Source of the DNA: Sediminihaliea albiluteola
GTDB lineage: Bacteria; Pseudomonadota; Gammaproteobacteria; Pseudomonadales; Halieaceae
Reading direction: 5' to 3'
DNA: 64,000 bases
Assembly (NCBI RefSeq): GCF_014077625.1
Contig: NZ_JACFXU010000013.1
Span: 744,001 to 808,000, forward strand
Part shown: in pieces, positions 1 through 10,022 of the stretch
Numbering within the stretch: position 1 is the stretch's first letter
Layout: every line of letters begins with the position of its first letter
Position numbers and translations under genes: made by a program
The notes under the pieces: generated by a model
What the model was told of the DNA's origin: nothing
Database searches by the model: none
The model's input: the letters and a program-made list of their open reading frames with translations, nothing else

Positions 1-4
1 TCAT
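1..4 (-). other. Start codon of a minus-strand gene leaving the left edge
   Basis: The complement of bases 4-2 reads ATG, and a GGAG sequence lies seven to ten bases upstream of it (complement of about 12-15). This is the layout of a translation start for a gene that continues off the window. It would be the next gene of the carboxylase-epimerase cluster; methylmalonyl-CoA mutase would fit the pathway, but none of its coding sequence is visible, so that is only a guess. Confidence 0.35.
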
Positions 5-50
5 GGCTTACTCCAGAAAAATCGCGGTCTTGCCTATTGTATGTGGGAGG

Positions 51-92
51 CCCGCCGAAGCGGGAGTGACGCACTAGGAGAGTTCCTAGTGC
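51..92 (-). other. Two stem-loops at the 3' end of the epimerase gene
   Basis: Bases 51-64 form CCCGC-CGAA-GCGGG. Bases 71-92 form a perfect 9-bp stem (GCACTAGGA with TCCTAGTGC) around a 4-base loop and include the stop codon of the epimerase gene. No T-tract follows on the minus strand, so these look like mRNA-stabilising or attenuating hairpins rather than a standard intrinsic terminator. Confidence 0.4.
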
Positions 93-499
93 GCCTCATC
101 AGCTGGCTGACTAATTTCGATCAGCACGCCGTCGCAGCTTTTAGGGTGAATAAAAATCACCTTGGAACCGTGTGCGCCGGGACTGGGGCTGTCAGACAAA
201 AACTGATAGCCCTTCTCTTTCAAGCGCGCCACATCTTCTTCAATGTTGTCGCTGCGGAAGCAGAGGTGATGCAAACCGCCACCTTTCTTTTCCAGGTATT
301 TGGCGATTGGCCCCTGCCCTTCTAAGGGGTGCACCAACTCAATCTGAGTCGGTGGCAGCGGGAAAAAAGCGGTCTTGGTCTGCGCCGGGATCACCTCTTC
401 GGTGCCCTCAAAGGGTAAACCGAAGTCTTCCATAAAGCGCTTGATCGCCTTTTCTAAATCGGGCACCGCAATAGCGATGTGGTCCAATGCTGTAATCAT
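86..499 (-). CDS. mce: methylmalonyl-CoA epimerase
   Basis: Epimerase of the VOC superfamily that interconverts the (S) and (R) forms of methylmalonyl-CoA between propionyl-CoA carboxylase and the B12-dependent mutase. The 137-residue length is normal. Two beta-alpha-beta-beta-beta modules are visible, starting at LDHIAIAV (residues 5-12) and GGGLHHLCF (73-81). The likely metal ligands are present: H7, Q52, H77 or H78, and E128 in VLIEIS. It lies three bases downstream of the biotin carboxylase subunit gene and is surely co-transcribed with both carboxylase genes, which supports propionyl-CoA rather than acetyl-CoA as the pathway substrate. Family and role are confident; activity is inferred. 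Confidence 0.93.
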   Translation of the reverse strand: MITALDHIAIAVPDLEKAIKRFMEDFGLPFEGTEEVIPAQTKTAFFPLPPTQIELVHPLEGQGPIAKYLEKKGGGLHHLCFRSDNIEEDVARLKEKGYQFLSDSPSPGAHGSKVIFIHPKSCDGVLIEISQPADEAH

Positions 500-502
500 G
501 GC

Positions 503-3322
503 TTAATCCTTTGGCAGTTGCTGCAGGAAGCCGGCGGTGATCTTGCGGCGATTAGCGGCAATTTCTTCCGGGCTCTGCACGACAATTTTTTCGTCTGGGG
601 TGATTTTGAACAGCACCTGACCTTTGCTGATAATCACCCCATCGTCCTCTACCAGTACTTCATCAATGGTACCGGAGAACGGCGCATAGACTTTGTTGAA
701 CATTTTCATTACTTCAACAATGTACAGTGGGTCGCCTGCTTCAAAGTGGTCGCCCTTGCGCACATAGAGATCGTGCTCTGGGGATTCGCGGCCGTAGAAC
801 ATGCCACCGCTCGCAGCCAGAATTTCGTCAGACTTGGCTACCGGCGGTGGTACCAAGACTTTCGCCATGCGATCTTGCAGTTCTTTATCGAGCAATACCT
901 CGGGGATATTAATGCTCAGATCAGGGTTCACGGTCAGGTCATAGTAAGCGGTCGACTCGGCGATGCTCGGCAGTACCGCCAAGATTTCGGTACCGGCCTG
1001 GAAGCCTTTGTGGGCCGAGCGCACTTGTGACCAGCTCGCATCGCTAAAGCCTGCTGGAGCTTTCTCAGTAGCCAGCAGGGACTGCAGGGCCAGCCAATCT
1101 TCGGCATCGACACGGTTGTTCAGCTCGGCGTAGAAATCCAGCGCGCGCTGTAGCAGGTCGTTGTCATGATCCCAGATCACACTGGAAGCGGCGGCGCCTT
1201 CCACATAATCCATGTTCAGGAAGTGGTAGGTGTCAGCCAGCAACTCGATGGGGTTTTCATTCCAGCTAATGCGACCATCGATCAAGGTGTAGCAGTCGCG
1301 GTTAATGCTGAGCCAGCCGCTGAGGATGTGGGGCTCGTCGAGCAAACGCGATACGGGGCGCAGCAGCAGGGTCTTTTTCAGCTCGTGGGCATCGGCCAGA
1401 GCTTTGGCCGCATCGTCGCTGTGATCCTGCAGGGCAGCTTTAGTGATTTCACGCCAGGCAAACTCCAAGTCCAAACCGTTGGCGTGCTCTTTCAACTGAC
1501 CCACTGCGGTCAGATAAGGCACGATAAAGCCGGTGGTGGGACGGGCGTTGATGTTCTGACCAATAAACCAGTTGACCAAACCGTAGTGGAACTCGAGGTT
1601 GGTGGCCAAATCTTTACCGCGCATACGGGTGCGGCGAATGGTCTCAGCCAAACGCTGATAAGTATCGAGGCGGGTGTCACCGACGGTCAGCAGCAGTGCG
1701 ATGTTGGAATCGTAAGCCCCGGCCAAGGTGTACTTCATGAAAGTGTTGGTATCGGGGTTGTGATGACTGATGCCCTGGTCGTCACGGATCTCGCCTTCGA
1801 TGGCATCTGACCAGCGCTCGATCACACCACCAGCGCTAGGCTGCAGCGCTTGGTTGGTAGCGTTCAGACGCGCTTCGACACTGTCGTTGTGACGCAGGAT
1901 GCGCTCTGGGCGCGGCAGTTTGTCGCCGTGGGCGGCCAGCAGCACCATGGCTTCTACCAGGGACTCCACCACAAAGCTTTCAGCGGGATTCTCTGGGTTA
2001 CTAAAGCGCAGAGCATAGCAGAGCTCGGTGACCCGGTGCTCAACCTGAATACGGGTGTTCATTTCCATAAAGAAGTGCTTGTCGCGATCGACAATACACT
2101 CAAAAGTGGACACGGAGTCCAGACCTACCGCGGCACCAAAGCGCGCCGCTTCGTCTTCCATGGTCTGCAGTGTTTTGAGGTCCTGCTCTAGGACGCGCAA
2201 CTCGGTCTCGTTGCCGCTGGCCTTGGCTTGCTCGATGGCAGTTTGCAAAGACTCCACGGTGACCGACACTTCCAGCAGCTTCTGTTCGTGCATCTGCAAG
2301 GAGCAGTCGCGACCACCCATGGTGATGCACCAGTCGCCGTTACCAATGACCTGAATCTCTTGGTGACGGGTGGTTTCGATGTTCAGCTCAACCAGTACGT
2401 TCTTGTTGTCACCAACACCGGTGGTTTTAACTTCGTTGAGAATCTCACGCACCAATTCAGGGGTGCGGTCCGCTTCACCAATACCCAAAATACGCTGGCC
2501 TTTACCGCCACCGCCGCTGATCGCTTTCAGGCGGACACGGTTTTGCGGGTACTCTTCCGCCATGCGCTTAACAGCTTCAGTCAAGGTCTCGCTGAGCTCA
2601 TCCACAGTGTAAAGGTCGATGCCTTTCTCGTAAGACGCGGACAGTACGATGTCGGCTTTATCTTCGAGGCTGACTTCAGGATCATCGAGCTGGGCATCTT
2701 CTACGGCCAAGCCCTGCTCTGCACAGAGCTTTTTGAGGTCGGCAATTGTCGGGTGCTTTTTCAGCAGGGTCAGCGCGGTACCGTTGTCGATACCCGGGGT
2801 GACCGATACGCCAGACTTAAGAGCGGTACGCTTGGCTTCATCTTTCAGGCCAGCATCGTGCACGGTGCGCGAGCAAGGACCAATAAAGTTAAGGCCGGCG
2901 CGCTCCATGGCTGCCACCATGTTTTCGTCTTCGGCCATAAAGCCGTAGCCAGCGAAAATTGCGTTGTAGTCATTGTCCCGAGCGATGCTGATGATCTGCT
3001 CGATACGCTGATCGCGCTCTTCTTTGTTGGCACCGCTGTAGTCGGGTACCCGGTGTACGCGGTCGGGATTAGACAGTGTGCGCAGCTCAGGAGCCAGGGC
3101 ATTCTGGTAGACAATGGAGTCTTTCTCGGACAACAAAATGCCAAAGTGCTCAATGTCCATTTCGGCGAAAACATCCATCGCCTCTTTGCGAATCGGGCCG
3201 CGGCAAATAATTAAGGGGCGTAAATCGCTGCAATCAAACTGCTTCACCCAAGGCTCTGAGCGCAGAGCAAGACGGCGATCGCGGTGTATCAGGGGGTTGC
3301 GCAAATAGTGTTCGTTAGACAC
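503..3322 (-). CDS. acyl-CoA (propionyl-CoA) carboxylase alpha subunit, biotin carboxylase plus biotin carrier
   Basis: ATP-dependent carboxylation of its own biotin, delivered to the carboxyltransferase encoded upstream. It has 939 residues, far longer than the roughly 670 of ordinary PccA. An N-terminal biotin carboxylase fold (about 35-170) is followed by an ATP-grasp domain with the glycine-rich AISGGGGKGQR loop (about 268-278) and the active-site strand FMEMNTRIQVEHRVTE (about 420). A C-terminal biotinyl domain carries VEVMKMF with the biotin lysine at about K873, followed by about 65 more residues. The usual EAMKM motif reads EVMKM here. A charged helical stretch interrupts the ATP-grasp region (about 355-395). 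It lies between the beta subunit and epimerase genes in one minus-strand operon. Substrate is inferred from the neighbours. Confidence 0.88.
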   Translation of the reverse strand: MSNEHYLRNPLIHRDRRLALRSEPWVKQFDCSDLRPLIICRGPIRKEAMDVFAEMDIEHFGILLSEKDSIVYQNALAPELRTLSNPDRVHRVPDYSGANKEERDQRIEQIISIARDNDYNAIFAGYGFMAEDENMVAAMERAGLNFIGPCSRTVHDAGLKDEAKRTALKSGVSVTPGIDNGTALTLLKKHPTIADLKKLCAEQGLAVEDAQLDDPEVSLEDKADIVLSASYEKGIDLYTVDELSETLTEAVKRMAEEYPQNRVRLKAISGGGGKGQRILGIGEADRTPELVREILNEVKTTGVGDNKNVLVELNIETTRHQEIQVIGNGDWCITMGGRDCSLQMHEQKLLEVSVTVESLQTAIEQAKASGNETELRVLEQDLKTLQTMEDEAARFGAAVGLDSVSTFECIVDRDKHFFMEMNTRIQVEHRVTELCYALRFSNPENPAESFVVESLVEAMVLLAAHGDKLPRPERILRHNDSVEARLNATNQALQPSAGGVIERWSDAIEGEIRDDQGISHHNPDTNTFMKYTLAGAYDSNIALLLTVGDTRLDTYQRLAETIRRTRMRGKDLATNLEFHYGLVNWFIGQNINARPTTGFIVPYLTAVGQLKEHANGLDLEFAWREITKAALQDHSDDAAKALADAHELKKTLLLRPVSRLLDEPHILSGWLSINRDCYTLIDGRISWNENPIELLADTYHFLNMDYVEGAAASSVIWDHDNDLLQRALDFYAELNNRVDAEDWLALQSLLATEKAPAGFSDASWSQVRSAHKGFQAGTEILAVLPSIAESTAYYDLTVNPDLSINIPEVLLDKELQDRMAKVLVPPPVAKSDEILAASGGMFYGRESPEHDLYVRKGDHFEAGDPLYIVEVMKMFNKVYAPFSGTIDEVLVEDDGVIISKGQVLFKITPDEKIVVQSPEEIAANRRKITAGFLQQLPKD

Positions 3323-3375
3323 GGTATTTCCTCTATTCGGTTACTGCTGTCGTCGGATCGGCCAGCTACAGTGGA

Positions 3376-5109
3376 TTAATGGAACTCACGCTGTACAGAA
3401 GACAGCGGAGTCGGCTCGTAGTGGCGCAAACAGAAGTCCATGTGCTCGGCCAGCACTTGACGCAGGTCCGATGGCATCACGATTTGCGAGATCGAACCAA
3501 GGCTCAGAGCCTCGTTCGGGTTCATCAGCTCTCTTTCGTAGCGCTGACTTAAAAGTTGCTCTTCAGATTTGACCCAGTTGCCAACCAACTGCTCGGCCAT
3601 CTTGCGGGCTTCATCCGCAGACAGACCGGCTTGCTCTTGGGCTTGGGCTTCGCGCTCAATCTTCTCGGGCACCGCAGCGCGAATTTTGCGCAGCTCATCT
3701 TTGTAGACATACTCCACGCCCGCTGGGCCCATCACCGCCACCCGGGTAGTGGGCAGGGCAACGACAAAGTCAGCACCGGTGGGGTAGTTGTTGTATGAGG
3801 CGTAAGCACCGCCGAAGGCGTTGCGTACCAGTACCAAGAAGCGCGGAGTGCGCAGATCGACAATCGCATCCAACATGGCGCGACCGGCTTGCACGATACC
3901 GCCCTCTTCCTGCTCGCGACCGGGCAAGAAGCCGGTGGTGTCTTCCAGGAAGATAATCGGAATATTGTAGAGGTTACAGAAACGGATAAAGCGCGCGTTT
4001 TTGTAAGCGGCAGAAATATCAATCTGACCAGAAGCCACCGCCGAGTTGTTAGCAACAAAACCGACCACGTTACCGCCCATACGGCCCAGCGCTGTAATGG
4101 TGTTGCGGGCGCGTTCCGCTTGGATTTCCAAGAAGTCACCGTGATCGCAGAGCTGTTGGATCAGGATGGTGATATCAATCGGCGTGTTAAAGCCGGTGGG
4201 CGAGTTAAAGGCCTTTTTCAGCAGGATATCGATATCCCAGGTCTTGCGGTTAACTGGGTCGGAGGATTGCTGACGCGGGGCCAGAGAAGCGTTGTTGCAA
4301 GGCAGGTACTTGAGCAGCTCTTGTACTTTACGCAGGGCTGCCACTTCGTTGGGCACACAGAAATCAGTTACGCCGCTCTGGCTGTGAACACCGGGGCCAC
4401 CGAGCTCGTCTGGGGTCACATCTTCACCCAGTACAGACTTCACTACGCCGGGCCCAGTCAGACCAAAGAAGGTGTCGTTGGGCTGAATCAGGAAGCTGCC
4501 CTGACGGGGCAGATAAGAACCACCACCGGCGTTGAAACCAAACATACACATAATGCTGGGCACTACGCCGCTGATTTTACGCAGGGCAGTAAAGGCGTCG
4601 GCATAGCCGTCCAAGCCACCTACCCCAGCGGGAATGTAAGCACCGGCAGAGTCGTTCAAGCCCACCAGAGGGATGCGACGCTTAGCGGCCAGCTCAAAAA
4701 GGCGCGCCAGCTTTTTACCGTTGGTGGCATCCATGGAGCCAGCGCGTACGGTGAAGTCGTGACCGTAGATGGCGACATCGCGCCCGCCCACAGTAATCAG
4801 TGCAGTAACCAGCGAGGCGCCGTCTAAGTTGGGCCCCCAGTTCTGGAACAACACAGTCGGCTCATCATCAGCGAGGAAGCGAATGCGCTCCCATACCGTC
4901 ATACGGTTTTTCTGATGCTGGCGCTGAATGCTTTTAATGCCGGCGGCACGGTAGGGGCGCTGCTGCAGCTCCCAACCTTTACGCAGGGTAGTTTCGTAGA
5001 GACCCGGTTCTGAGGCGACTTGCCCGGGAACCTTGAATTCCACTTCCTGCTGGCTAGCAAATGGATTGTCCAATGATGCGATGAGCTCTTGTGAAGTTTT
5101 TGCTGTCAT
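3376..5109 (-). CDS. acyl-CoA (propionyl-CoA) carboxylase beta subunit, carboxyltransferase
   Basis: Carboxyltransferase that moves CO2 from biotin to the acyl-CoA, forming methylmalonyl-CoA if the substrate is propionyl-CoA. The 577 residues show the two crotonase-like halves of the family. The N-half contains [22 protein letters not shown] and [15 protein letters not shown]; the C-half contains [29 protein letters not shown], an [12 protein letters not shown] loop and [11 protein letters not shown]. It is the first gene of the minus-strand operon, 53 bases ahead of the alpha subunit gene. The long gap before pabB must hold the operon promoter, but no convincing box was found. Family assignment is strong and substrate is inferred. 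Confidence 0.92.
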   Translation of the reverse strand: MTAKTSQELIASLDNPFASQQEVEFKVPGQVASEPGLYETTLRKGWELQQRPYRAAGIKSIQRQHQKNRMTVWERIRFLADDEPTVLFQNWGPNLDGASLVTALITVGGRDVAIYGHDFTVRAGSMDATNGKKLARLFELAAKRRIPLVGLNDSAGAYIPAGVGGLDGYADAFTALRKISGVVPSIMCMFGFNAGGGSYLPRQGSFLIQPNDTFFGLTGPGVVKSVLGEDVTPDELGGPGVHSQSGVTDFCVPNEVAALRKVQELLKYLPCNNASLAPRQQSSDPVNRKTWDIDILLKKAFNSPTGFNTPIDITILIQQLCDHGDFLEIQAERARNTITALGRMGGNVVGFVANNSAVASGQIDISAAYKNARFIRFCNLYNIPIIFLEDTTGFLPGREQEEGGIVQAGRAMLDAIVDLRTPRFLVLVRNAFGGAYASYNNYPTGADFVVALPTTRVAVMGPAGVEYVYKDELRKIRAAVPEKIEREAQAQEQAGLSADEARKMAEQLVGNWVKSEEQLLSQRYERELMNPNEALSLGSISQIVMPSDLRQVLAEHMDFCLRHYEPTPLSSVQREFH

Positions 5110-5421
5110 AATCTCTCGTTTCCAGGTGTCCGCTTTGCCAAATAGGCATCACAGACAGGCCTTTCTCTGCTCCTCGAAGCGTGGGGGAATTGCGTGTCGA
5201 GACGGACAGGCTTAGGATGCAGACCTGTCCCAATGTGGGCGATAACAGTAATCCACCCAGCAAAGTGAGTCAATTTCCCCAAGTGACACGGAAATTGACA
5301 TTCTGGACGCAATTCAAGTGTTTAAACCGCAATTCTACAGCAATTTGCGCAGTTTTTGCTGCATCGTACTACGCAAAGTAGCTGTAAAATCATCGATCCG
5401 CCAGCCTGGTACCCCAATCGC

Positions 5422-6810
5422 ATGAGCTTAAGCCTGCATCTGGAAGAATTAGTCTATCAAGCCGATAGCTGTGAACTCTTTGAGCGCTTCGCAGACTTAC
5501 CCGGCGCCGCTTTTCTGGACAGCTGCCAGGGCGCGCCCCGGGCCGGCCGCTACGACATCATTACGGCCCAACCCGCCAAGGACAGCCCCCAGCCCTTAAG
5601 CGCCCAAGCCAGCCCAGCACAGTGCCAAAACTACTTTGCCGAGCTGGGCCAGTTTCAGCGCGAGCGCTACGCCGGCATCAACAGCGCCGCCGACCTACCC
5701 TTTTGCGGCGGACTGCTGGGCTACTTGGGCTACGACAGCGGTATGGGATTGCAGGGCCTAGCCGCCAAAGAGGACGACGAGGCACACGGGCCTCCTCTGG
5801 CTTCACTGCAAGCCTACGATTGGTGCATCGTGCAAGATCATTTATTGCGCCGTGCGGTGCTGGTTTCTCTCCCCACACTAGCTGCCGCTGAGCGACAGGA
5901 CTATTTAAGCCGTGCTCGAGCAGCCCGGACAACAACAGCCAGCAGTGACTTTGTGCTGAGCGAGCGCTTTAGCAGCAACCTAGAAGCCGCTGAATACCGC
6001 GAAGCCTTTGAGCGCATTCAAAGCTATATTCGTGCCGGCGACTGCTACCAAGTGAATTTAGCCCGGCGCTATAACGCCTCTTATCAGGGCGAGCCCTGGC
6101 AGGCCTACCGGCGCCTGCGCGCCGTGGCTGGAGCGCCCTTCTCGGCTTTTCTGGCCATGGCAGAAGATAGCGCCCTGATGAGTTTATCCCCCGAGCGTTT
6201 TATCGCCCTGCGCGGCTCAAGGGTTGAGACCCGCCCGATCAAGGGCACTCGGCCGCGCAATATGCAAGACCCGGCCGCCGACCGAGCACTAGCCGAGCAG
6301 CTGCAAAGCAGTAGTAAAGACCGCGCTGAAAACCTGATGATTGTCGACTTGCTGCGCAATGACCTTGGCCGCAGCTGTGTGCCGGGCAGCATTCGGGTCG
6401 AGCAACTCTTTGCGGTGGAAAGCTACCCCACAGTGCATCACTTAGTGAGCACGATTACGGGTGAGCTAGAGGCAGAGCGATCGGCACTGGACTTATTGCG
6501 GGACAGTTTTCCCGGCGGCTCGATTACCGGCGCTCCCAAAAGACGCGCAATGGAAATTATCGCCGAGTTAGAGCCCCACCGCCGACAGCATTACTGTGGC
6601 TCGGTGGCCTATATCAGTGCCGATGGCAGAATGGACAGCAATATCGCTATTCGCAGTTTGCTCTGTCATTCAGGGCAGGTGCTGTGCTGGGCCGGAGGCG
6701 GCATTGTCGCCGACTCCGACTGCACAGCAGAGTTTCAGGAAACTATCGACAAGGTTGGGCAGTTTCTCAATTGCTTAGAGCAGAGCCTCAAGCCTGTCGA
6801 TAAACACTGA
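5422..6810 (+). CDS. pabB: aminodeoxychorismate synthase component I
   Basis: Chorismate-binding enzyme that aminates chorismate to 4-amino-4-deoxychorismate for folate synthesis, using ammonia from PabA. The reading frame opens at 5356, but the start at 5422 (MSLSLHLEEL) gives 462 residues, the usual PabB length. The family signature is complete: RAGDCYQVNLARRY (the PIKGT-type rather than tryptophan-type pocket), ETRPIKGTRPR, ENLMIVDLLRNDLGRS, and FPGGSITGAPKRRAMEII with the catalytic lysine region. It converges on thrH with only one base between them. The start codon choice is moderately certain; the function is well supported. Confidence 0.9.
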   Translation: MSLSLHLEELVYQADSCELFERFADLPGAAFLDSCQGAPRAGRYDIITAQPAKDSPQPLSAQASPAQCQNYFAELGQFQRERYAGINSAADLPFCGGLLGYLGYDSGMGLQGLAAKEDDEAHGPPLASLQAYDWCIVQDHLLRRAVLVSLPTLAAAERQDYLSRARAARTTTASSDFVLSERFSSNLEAAEYREAFERIQSYIRAGDCYQVNLARRYNASYQGEPWQAYRRLRAVAGAPFSAFLAMAEDSALMSLSPERFIALRGSRVETRPIKGTRPRNMQDPAADRALAEQLQSSSKDRAENLMIVDLLRNDLGRSCVPGSIRVEQLFAVESYPTVHHLVSTITGELEAERSALDLLRDSFPGGSITGAPKRRAMEIIAELEPHRRQHYCGSVAYISADGRMDSNIAIRSLLCHSGQVLCWAGGGIVADSDCTAEFQETIDKVGQFLNCLEQSLKPVDKH

Positions 6811-6811
6811 C

Positions 6812-7429
6812 TTAGAGCGTCAGGGGACGGTCGCTGGCGTCGATAAAGGCCTGCTTCAGATCGGGGAAGTTGTGCACTGCGCGAAACTGAGGGAACTCAG
6901 CGATCACATTATCCGGCGCGTGGAACAGAATACCCACTTCCGCTTCAGCCAGCATAGTGGTGTCGTTGTAGGAGTCACCGGCGGCAATGACTCGGTAGTT
7001 CAAACTGTGCAAGGCTTGTACAGAAGCGCGCTTGGGATCTTTCTGGCGCAGCTTGTAATCCACCACACGGCCCTTCTCATCAGTAATCAGGCGATGGCAG
7101 AACAAAGTCGGCCAACCCAACTCTCGCATCAGAGGCTGGGAAAACTCATAGAAGGTGTCGGACAAAATAATCACTTGGAAGCGCTCGCGCAGCCAGTTGA
7201 TAAAGTCCACCGCCCCGGGCAGCGGCGACAGGGTGGAAATCACCGCCTGAATATCATCGATGGTCAAGTTGTGCTGATCGAGCAGCGCAAGGCGCTGACG
7301 CATCAAGACATCGTAATCGGGGATATCGCGGGTGGTGGCCCGCAGTTCTTCAATACCGGTTTTTTCCGCAAATGCGATCCAGATTTCCGGGACCAAGACG
7401 CCCTCTAGATCAAGACAAGCCAGTTCCAT
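6812..7429 (-). CDS. thrH: bifunctional phosphoserine phosphatase / homoserine phosphotransferase
   Basis: HAD-superfamily enzyme known from Pseudomonas, which dephosphorylates phosphoserine and can move the phosphate to homoserine. The 205 residues closely match ThrH: the nucleophile motif is LDLEGVLVPEIW (D6 with E instead of the second aspartate), followed by ILSDTFYEFSQPLM, a KDPKRA lysine and GDSYNDTTML. An upstream TTG could extend the protein by four residues, but GGGAG lies five bases before the ATG at 7429, which decides the start. It is alone between convergent pabB and cysB. Confidence 0.94.
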   Translation of the reverse strand: MELACLDLEGVLVPEIWIAFAEKTGIEELRATTRDIPDYDVLMRQRLALLDQHNLTIDDIQAVISTLSPLPGAVDFINWLRERFQVIILSDTFYEFSQPLMRELGWPTLFCHRLITDEKGRVVDYKLRQKDPKRASVQALHSLNYRVIAAGDSYNDTTMLAEAEVGILFHAPDNVIAEFPQFRAVHNFPDLKQAFIDASDRPLTL

Positions 7430-7509
7430 GTGTGCTCCCAATACTCAGTTTTAGAAAGCGGCACAATCTACCGACAAGCGCGCCATAGAACAAGCGCCGC
7501 TGGTATCAA

Positions 7510-8532
<1,023 letters not shown>

Positions 8533-8600
8533 TCATCGGCGCCGCCCAGGCCAGCTAGGATAGTAGTCAATCTAGCGCCGCGCTGCCAGCAGACAAAGAT

Positions 8601-9503
8601 TTAAGAGTTGGCCACACCGTGGGGCACATGGCCCGTGGCGATATGCGGACTGGCCGAAGCGCAGTGGCTTTGCTGATCGTCAAAGAACACATCGGCCTGA
8701 TAGGCGCGCAAGAATTCCGTTTTATTCAAGCCACCGAGGAAGATCGATTCGTCGATACGAATATTCCAGGCCCGCAAGGTGCGAATTACCCGCTCGTGTG
8801 CCGGGGCTGAACGGGCAGTGACCAAGGCAGTGCGAATTGGCGCTTGGCTAGCGGGGAAGGCCTGTTGCAAACGCTGCAGTGCGGCCAAGAAAGGCTTGAA
8901 GGGACCGCCACTTAAAGGGTCCCGCGCCGCTGCTTGCTCGCTGGCGGCAAAGGCCTCTAAGCCTTCCGTTTTAAATACCCGCTCGGCTTCGTCAGAGAAC
9001 AGCACCGCATCGCCATCAAAGGCAAAGCGCAATTGCTCGCCGTCACTGCGACCGCCCTTGCTGGAGACTAAAGTTGCCGCTGCGACGCCGCAGTCGAGTG
9101 CGTAGCGCACATCTTCCGCTTCGTTGGATAAAAACAACTGACAGCCAAAGGCGCGAATGTAGCGCCAGGGGCTTTCACCGCCGCAAAAGGCAGCGCGAGT
9201 GATGGGCAATTCATAGTGCTGTATCGAGTTAAAAACCCGCAGTCCGGTATCGGCACTGTTGCGGGACAAGAGCACCACCTCCACCTGCGCTTCATCACCG
9301 AGCAGCTCATTCAAGCGTAGCATTTTTTGCACCAGAGGGAATGCTTCACCCGGCTGCAGGGGCTCATCTTCACGTGCTATCTGATAGGCAGAGAAAGCTT
9401 CCAAGCCCTCCTGCTCAAAGACGCTATGGCTATCATCTAAATTAAACAGCGCGCGGGAAGAAATCGCGATGACCAGTTTGTTGTCGGCAGTATTGTCATT
9501 CAT
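8601..9503 (-). CDS. cytosolic 5'-nucleotidase (NT5C1-like family)
   Basis: Member of the family that includes vertebrate cytosolic 5'-nucleotidase I and many proteobacterial homologues, which hydrolyse nucleoside monophosphates. Visible signatures are LVIAISSRALFNLDDSH near the N terminus (the DxD-like HAD motif appears as FNLDDS), AFCGGESPWRYIRAFGCQLFLSNEAEDV, FAFDGDAVLFSDEAERVF and a C-terminal VTARSAPAHERVIRTLRAWNI and DVFFDDQ. The frame opens at 9533; I start it at ATG 9503 (MNDNTADNK), giving 300 residues, because the upstream ten residues are arginine-rich and unlike the family. No operon partner is present. Confidence 0.85.
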   Translation of the reverse strand: MNDNTADNKLVIAISSRALFNLDDSHSVFEQEGLEAFSAYQIAREDEPLQPGEAFPLVQKMLRLNELLGDEAQVEVVLLSRNSADTGLRVFNSIQHYELPITRAAFCGGESPWRYIRAFGCQLFLSNEAEDVRYALDCGVAAATLVSSKGGRSDGEQLRFAFDGDAVLFSDEAERVFKTEGLEAFAASEQAAARDPLSGGPFKPFLAALQRLQQAFPASQAPIRTALVTARSAPAHERVIRTLRAWNIRIDESIFLGGLNKTEFLRAYQADVFFDDQQSHCASASPHIATGHVPHGVANS

Positions 9504-9682
9504 GGCTAAAGGATAGCGCCGAGGCCTCAGCAAGGCTAGCGCTTAGTTGCAGTGGCGCGGAGCTGGGCAAATATGATGGGCTAGCTGGCCACAATCTGAC
9601 TGTTATTTTGCGCAACTTTGGACTAATGTTTTTTTAAGGCAGAGAGTGATGAGAGTGACGAGCTTGAGCTAAGAGGAGTCAC

Positions 9683-10015
9683 ATGAACCCCAAAATTTTT
9701 ATCGGACGCTTCCCTGAGATTGCTGACTTAGATCAAGCCGAACAAGCCAGACTATTGGAAGAAGCTCGCTATGAGGCCTTTGTTGGTCTCAAGCTCGCTA
9801 AAGATGCCACCCTCTATTTGCTGCTTTGTGTGTTCTTGGCTTTTACCCTGTCGGTGATACCGCCCCTACTGCTCGGCTTTAGCATCAGCTTACAACTGAT
9901 CTGCTTAGTGATCGGCTTTGGCCTGTCTTTCACGCTTTATCAAAGGCTGTACCGGGGCCTGCTAGCGCAGGGTTTAGCCAAAGTGCTCGCCCAGCGCAAA
10001 CAGTCCGAGGCCTGA
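9683..10015 (+). CDS. small inner-membrane protein of unknown function, two TM helices
   Basis: The 110-residue protein has a soluble N-terminal 35 residues containing EARYEAFVGLKLAKDATLYLLL, then two hydrophobic helices (about 43-66 and 70-90) separated by a short turn, and a short basic C-terminal tail. It resembles a small conserved family of uncharacterised gammaproteobacterial proteins (DUF6170-like), but I cannot be certain of the match. A strong ribosome site (AGAGGAG) lies before ATG 9683. It converges on the acetyl-CoA hydrolase gene with seven bases between them. Function is unknown. Confidence 0.7.
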   Translation: MNPKIFIGRFPEIADLDQAEQARLLEEARYEAFVGLKLAKDATLYLLLCVFLAFTLSVIPPLLLGFSISLQLICLVIGFGLSFTLYQRLYRGLLAQGLAKVLAQRKQSEA

Positions 10016-10022
10016 CAAGGAC

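Noticed and set aside
2228-4827. Long antisense frames (2228-3214 and 3889-4827) opposite the carboxylase genes
   Set aside because: Mirror frames of GC-rich coding sequence; both carboxylase genes have complete domain evidence on the other strand.
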